Shown in pieces: positions 61,972 through 64,000 of a stretch of 64,000 bases of DNA. Under the pieces are notes generated by a model. It had not been told where the DNA came from. It made no database searches and saw nothing but the letters and a program-made list of their open reading frames with translations. The DNA is taken from positions 3,348,001-3,412,000 of the forward strand of contig SPDT01000005.1 of the NCBI GenBank assembly GCA_008477525.1, written 5' to 3'. Position 1 is the first letter of the stretch. Each line of letters starts with the position of its first letter. Source of the DNA: Hypomyces perniciosus. Its lineage: Eukaryota > Ascomycota > Sordariomycetes > Hypocreales > Hypocreaceae. The translations under genes and the position numbers were made by a program.

Positions 61972-62042
61972 TTTGAAAATCTGGGAAAATGAGATATGAA
62001 AATCTTTAATTCTTTCGGAATTGAATAAGCTGAGTTTATCAG

Positions 62043-62059
62043 TATATATATATATATAT
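62043..62059 (-). promoter_or_regulatory. TA-dinucleotide run upstream of the 130-aa gene
   Basis: (TA)8 about 72-88 bases upstream of the ATG at 61971. It is the only TATA-like element nearby and could serve as the core promoter. Confidence 0.35.
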
Positions 62060-62103
62060 TGTGAATTTGGGTAGGGCGATCCTATAATCTACATTCATAT
62101 AAT

Positions 62104-62183
62104 TATCTGACTGCTTAGGCTAACATCTGGCCGCCTAAGTTAATATCTGACCCTAGACTAAAATCTGACTGCCTAGACTAATA
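62104..62183. repeat. Minisatellite, about 20 bp x 4
   Basis: Four imperfect tandem copies of ATCTGACTGCCTAGACTAAT, the third about two bases shorter. Normal base composition; upstream of the 130-aa gene. Confidence 0.75.
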
Positions 62184-62537
62184 TAACTACTGAGGGTAAG
62201 GTCAGGCTACGGAGAATCCAAACACAACTCATTACAACAGATTTTGCCTAAAGTAAATAGAGCCAAACTAATCTAAGGAGAGATATCGACTTAATAAGTT
62301 AGGGTGGAACTTGGAGAAAGCCTCTATATAGTTTGTTTCTTTTCGAAGGTATACATATAGAACGCAACTAAAGAGGCGGCGAGATTTTCTTGGTAATATT
62401 GGAAACAAAAGTTTACTGCATTTTACTTTTTCTATACTCTATGTAAAGTATATATGTATTAAAACTTATTAGCGGGTCGTAGTGGCCGAAAGATGGGGCA
62501 GAACCAAATATTATATCTAAATTGAGACATGTGTAAG
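62184..62537. other. Intergenic, no gene recognised
   Basis: Lies between the minisatellite and the Z LTR. The minus-strand open frame at 62413-62643 starts inside the LTR and has no coding support. Confidence 0.35.
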
Positions 62538-62542
62538 TGTAA

Positions 62543-62957
62543 TGTAACGATCCGGGCTGATTCCTAATAGCCAAACCGAGGCTGGCAGGGTTTGTATTAG
62601 CAGAGGTCAGTAAGAATACTAAGCAGTAATAGCGTTGTTGCAATTCTATAAAACTGGTGGGTTCTAGTAAATGTAATCCGTTAACGACAGTCTAGGTAAC
62701 TATACTAAATGATCGCAACTTATCCAGTCTTATATACAAAGGTGATTTCTTCGATCATTAGGAGACATAACTACGTTTACAATGATTTATTTTATCGAGC
62801 ATTTATGTACGTTTTCGATCACCAGATAATCCGGTACGGATTTAGGTGATCCATTCTTTCTTGTCCTGGGACTAATCTATTGGTCCTTTGTTAATCCGTA
62901 GTAGGTACGTATCGTTGATGACGTGTTATGCGACCATAAGTGAGTCGGGTCGTGATA
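62543..62957 (-). repeat. Solo LTR of family Z, 415 bp, TGTAA duplication
   Basis: Starts TGTAACGATCCGGGCTGATT (minus-strand 3' end of the LTR) and ends GTCGGGTCGTGATA. It is flanked by TGTAA at 62538-62542 and 62958-62962. It parallels 15884-16273 in reverse along its length, including GTCTTATATACAAA, but the middle is diverged. RIP is light. Confidence 0.85.
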
Positions 62958-63007
62958 TGTAAATGGTAATTATCGTATTTATCCTGGAATATGCCTTAGA
63001 GTGGGTA

Positions 63008-63116
63008 GTCTAGGAATACGATTTAGGATTATCAATCTAGAAATAATACCTAGAATAGTTAATCTAGGTATATAACCTTGGAGAAGCTAGTCTAGACATA
63101 AGACCTAAGATCAAGA
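63008..63116. repeat. Minisatellite, 27 bp x 4
   Basis: Four tandem units of 27, 27, 28 and 27 bases, each starting (G/A)TCTAG and sharing a CCTAG/CTTAG-type core, e.g. GTCTAGGAATACGATTTAGG and ATCTAGAAATAATACCTAGA. Divergence between units is high. Confidence 0.7.
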
Positions 63117-63119
63117 TTT

Positions 63120-63230
63120 GTCACGATTCGACCTGGTGTCTGACCAAGTCACAAATATACGGGAAAACGTCAGGTATACAAAGTCATCCCAGATGGATGA
63201 TCACCACAGAAAAAGTAATTTATCCGAGGG
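63120..63230 (+). repeat. Truncated Z-family LTR fragment
   Basis: TGTCACGATTCGACCTGGTG .. ATACGGGAAAACG .. GGATGATCACC follows the first 110 bases of 15884-16273. The remainder of the LTR is missing. It directly follows the 27-base minisatellite. Confidence 0.65.
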
Positions 63231-63570
63231 GCCTTTGAGTGTTGATTAAATACAACATCTAATAGTAACAAGGTTTAAATGTCATTATTAAGTGGATATA
63301 ATTATTACGTTTATGAAAAGGGACATTTAAGGTGTTTGATTAGTATATACGAAGGAGCATCTCAAGAGTGACATTTATTTAGCAAAGAAACTAAACTTAA
63401 GTAAGTAATATCTCCTGAAGAAATATCTCTCTATTAGATCAAGCTCTTATTTTACTTAGATATCACTTTGGAGATGCCTCTCTGTGTGTAGGGGTAATTG
63501 TAGGGGTATCAATAAAATAGTAGCAGGAGGATCCCAGCCAATTTTGATTGTCTAGCTAATACGGAGTAGA
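63231..63570. other. Intergenic upstream of the right-edge gene
   Basis: No coding sequence is supported. It presumably contains the promoter region of the gene starting at 63707. Confidence 0.4.
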
Positions 63571-63578
63571 ATCAGACA

Positions 63579-63586
63579 TATAAAAG
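63579..63586 (+). promoter_or_regulatory. TATA box of the right-edge secreted-protein gene
   Basis: TATAAAAG on the plus strand, 121 bases upstream of the ATG at 63707. It is a consensus TATA box with spacing compatible with a leader of about 90 bases. Confidence 0.55.
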
Positions 63587-63706
63587 AAATGTCTGTCCAC
63601 TGCCTCTCAGCAAGTTCGTACCAACACTTCAATACGCACTTTATCCATTGTTAAGCCGAGAGGCAATTTCTCTTGAAAATCTCATCTTGCAGCCAAGTTC
63701 ATCACT

Positions 63707-64000
63707 ATGTTGTTCACTAAATTAGCTGTCTTTACTGCCTCTTTTGCTCTTTGTTCTGCCGTTCCAGTCTCGGATCTTGACGATCTAGTCGTCGTAAAGC
63801 AGATGCCGAATGCAAATGGCACACTCGTTTGGTAGGTTGATGCCCTGTCTTGTTTCTCCTTGAATGCATCAGGGTCATCGACGGCCTCGAAGCTTCTCTC
63901 CATTGCTACATTCTCTAATAGAATTTAGGTACGCGTCCGCCGAACCCGAGAAAGAGGCCACTACCCTTGCCAACCGTGCCCCCATTTGTAGTGGCAACAA
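63707..64000 (+). CDS. Secreted protein, 5' part (two exons visible, runs off the window)
   Basis: Exon 1 is 63707-63831, the intron is 63832-63928 (GTAGGT donor, CTAAT branch-like site, TTTAG acceptor, 97 bases), and exon 2 starts at 63929 and continues past the window end. The splice joins GTTTG to GTACGCG and keeps the frame (..GTLVW-YASAEPEKEA..). Residues 1-18 form a signal peptide (MLFTKLAVFTASFALCSA, cleavage before VP). After about 40 residues of propeptide-like sequence comes LANR-AP, a possible processing site, then the first cysteine (62) in ICSGNN. The family cannot be named from 66 residues. Without splicing the frame ends at TAG 63833. It has normal base composition and a TATA box upstream. 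Confidence 0.7.
63832..63928 (+). other. 97-bp spliceosomal intron
   Basis: GTAGGTTGATG .. TTCTCTAATAGAATTTAG. The CTAAT element lies about 11 bases before the acceptor. It restores a frame that otherwise stops at its first codon. Confidence 0.65.

Noticed and set aside
62413..62643. Minus-strand open frame of 76 codons
   Set aside because: It begins inside the Z LTR at 62543-62957 and has no motif.
62104..63116. Tandem repeats as a CRISPR-like array
   Set aside because: Units are contiguous without spacers, strongly diverged, and the genome is fungal.
63682..63903. Minus-strand open frame of 73 codons
   Set aside because: Antisense to the plus-strand gene with signal peptide, TATA box and in-frame intron, which is the better model.
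1..64000. tRNA genes
   Set aside because: No sequence with both A and B boxes and a cloverleaf was found by eye.

Overview
The window looks like a repeat-dense, heterochromatin-like stretch of a filamentous ascomycete (Pezizomycotina) genome. Most of it is extremely AT-rich and poor in CpA/TpG but rich in TpA, with retroelement reading frames full of TAA/TAG where Gln, Trp or Arg would be expected. That is the footprint of repeat-induced point mutation (RIP). The few genes have short fungal introns, signal peptides and Kex2-type Lys-Arg sites. A 5S-rRNA-like sequence with a T-run terminator lies outside any rDNA array. The species cannot be told from the sequence.

Layout. 1-8649: two Copia pol bodies in inverted orientation, the right one ending in an LTR. 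8650-12445: a Gypsy body (C1, +) carrying two solo LTRs. 12446-15617: a Helitron helicase remnant split by two solo LTRs. 15618-16273: Z-family LTRs and a short paralogous segment. 16274-24310: a less AT-rich island with one intact secreted-protein gene, an oxygenase pseudogene, two Tc1/mariner copies and a 5S-like pseudogene. 24310-60426: an almost unbroken RIP block. In it a Gypsy (A, -, 27893-53615) has one LTR split by a 12.1-kb Gypsy (D, +) and the other by a 6.6-kb Gypsy (B, -). A fourth complete Gypsy (E, +) follows. 60427-64000: a gene-bearing island with a MITE, two intron-containing small secreted-protein genes, minisatellites and Z-family LTRs.

How the parts relate. Target-site duplications recognised here for solo LTRs are TTTAC, CTCAT/CTTAT, AATAT, ATGCC, TAATA, ATATA and TGTAA; those of full elements are GGCCT, ACTAT and TTAAT. 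They give a clear order of insertion. In all four complete LTR pairs the outer end of each LTR is nearly free of RIP changes while the inner end is heavily mutated. The three secreted-protein genes are the only convincing intact genes, and all sit in small TE-bounded islands, the arrangement seen for candidate effectors in 'two-speed' fungal genomes. Nothing proves their function. No tRNA, CRISPR array or prokaryotic-style operon was seen.
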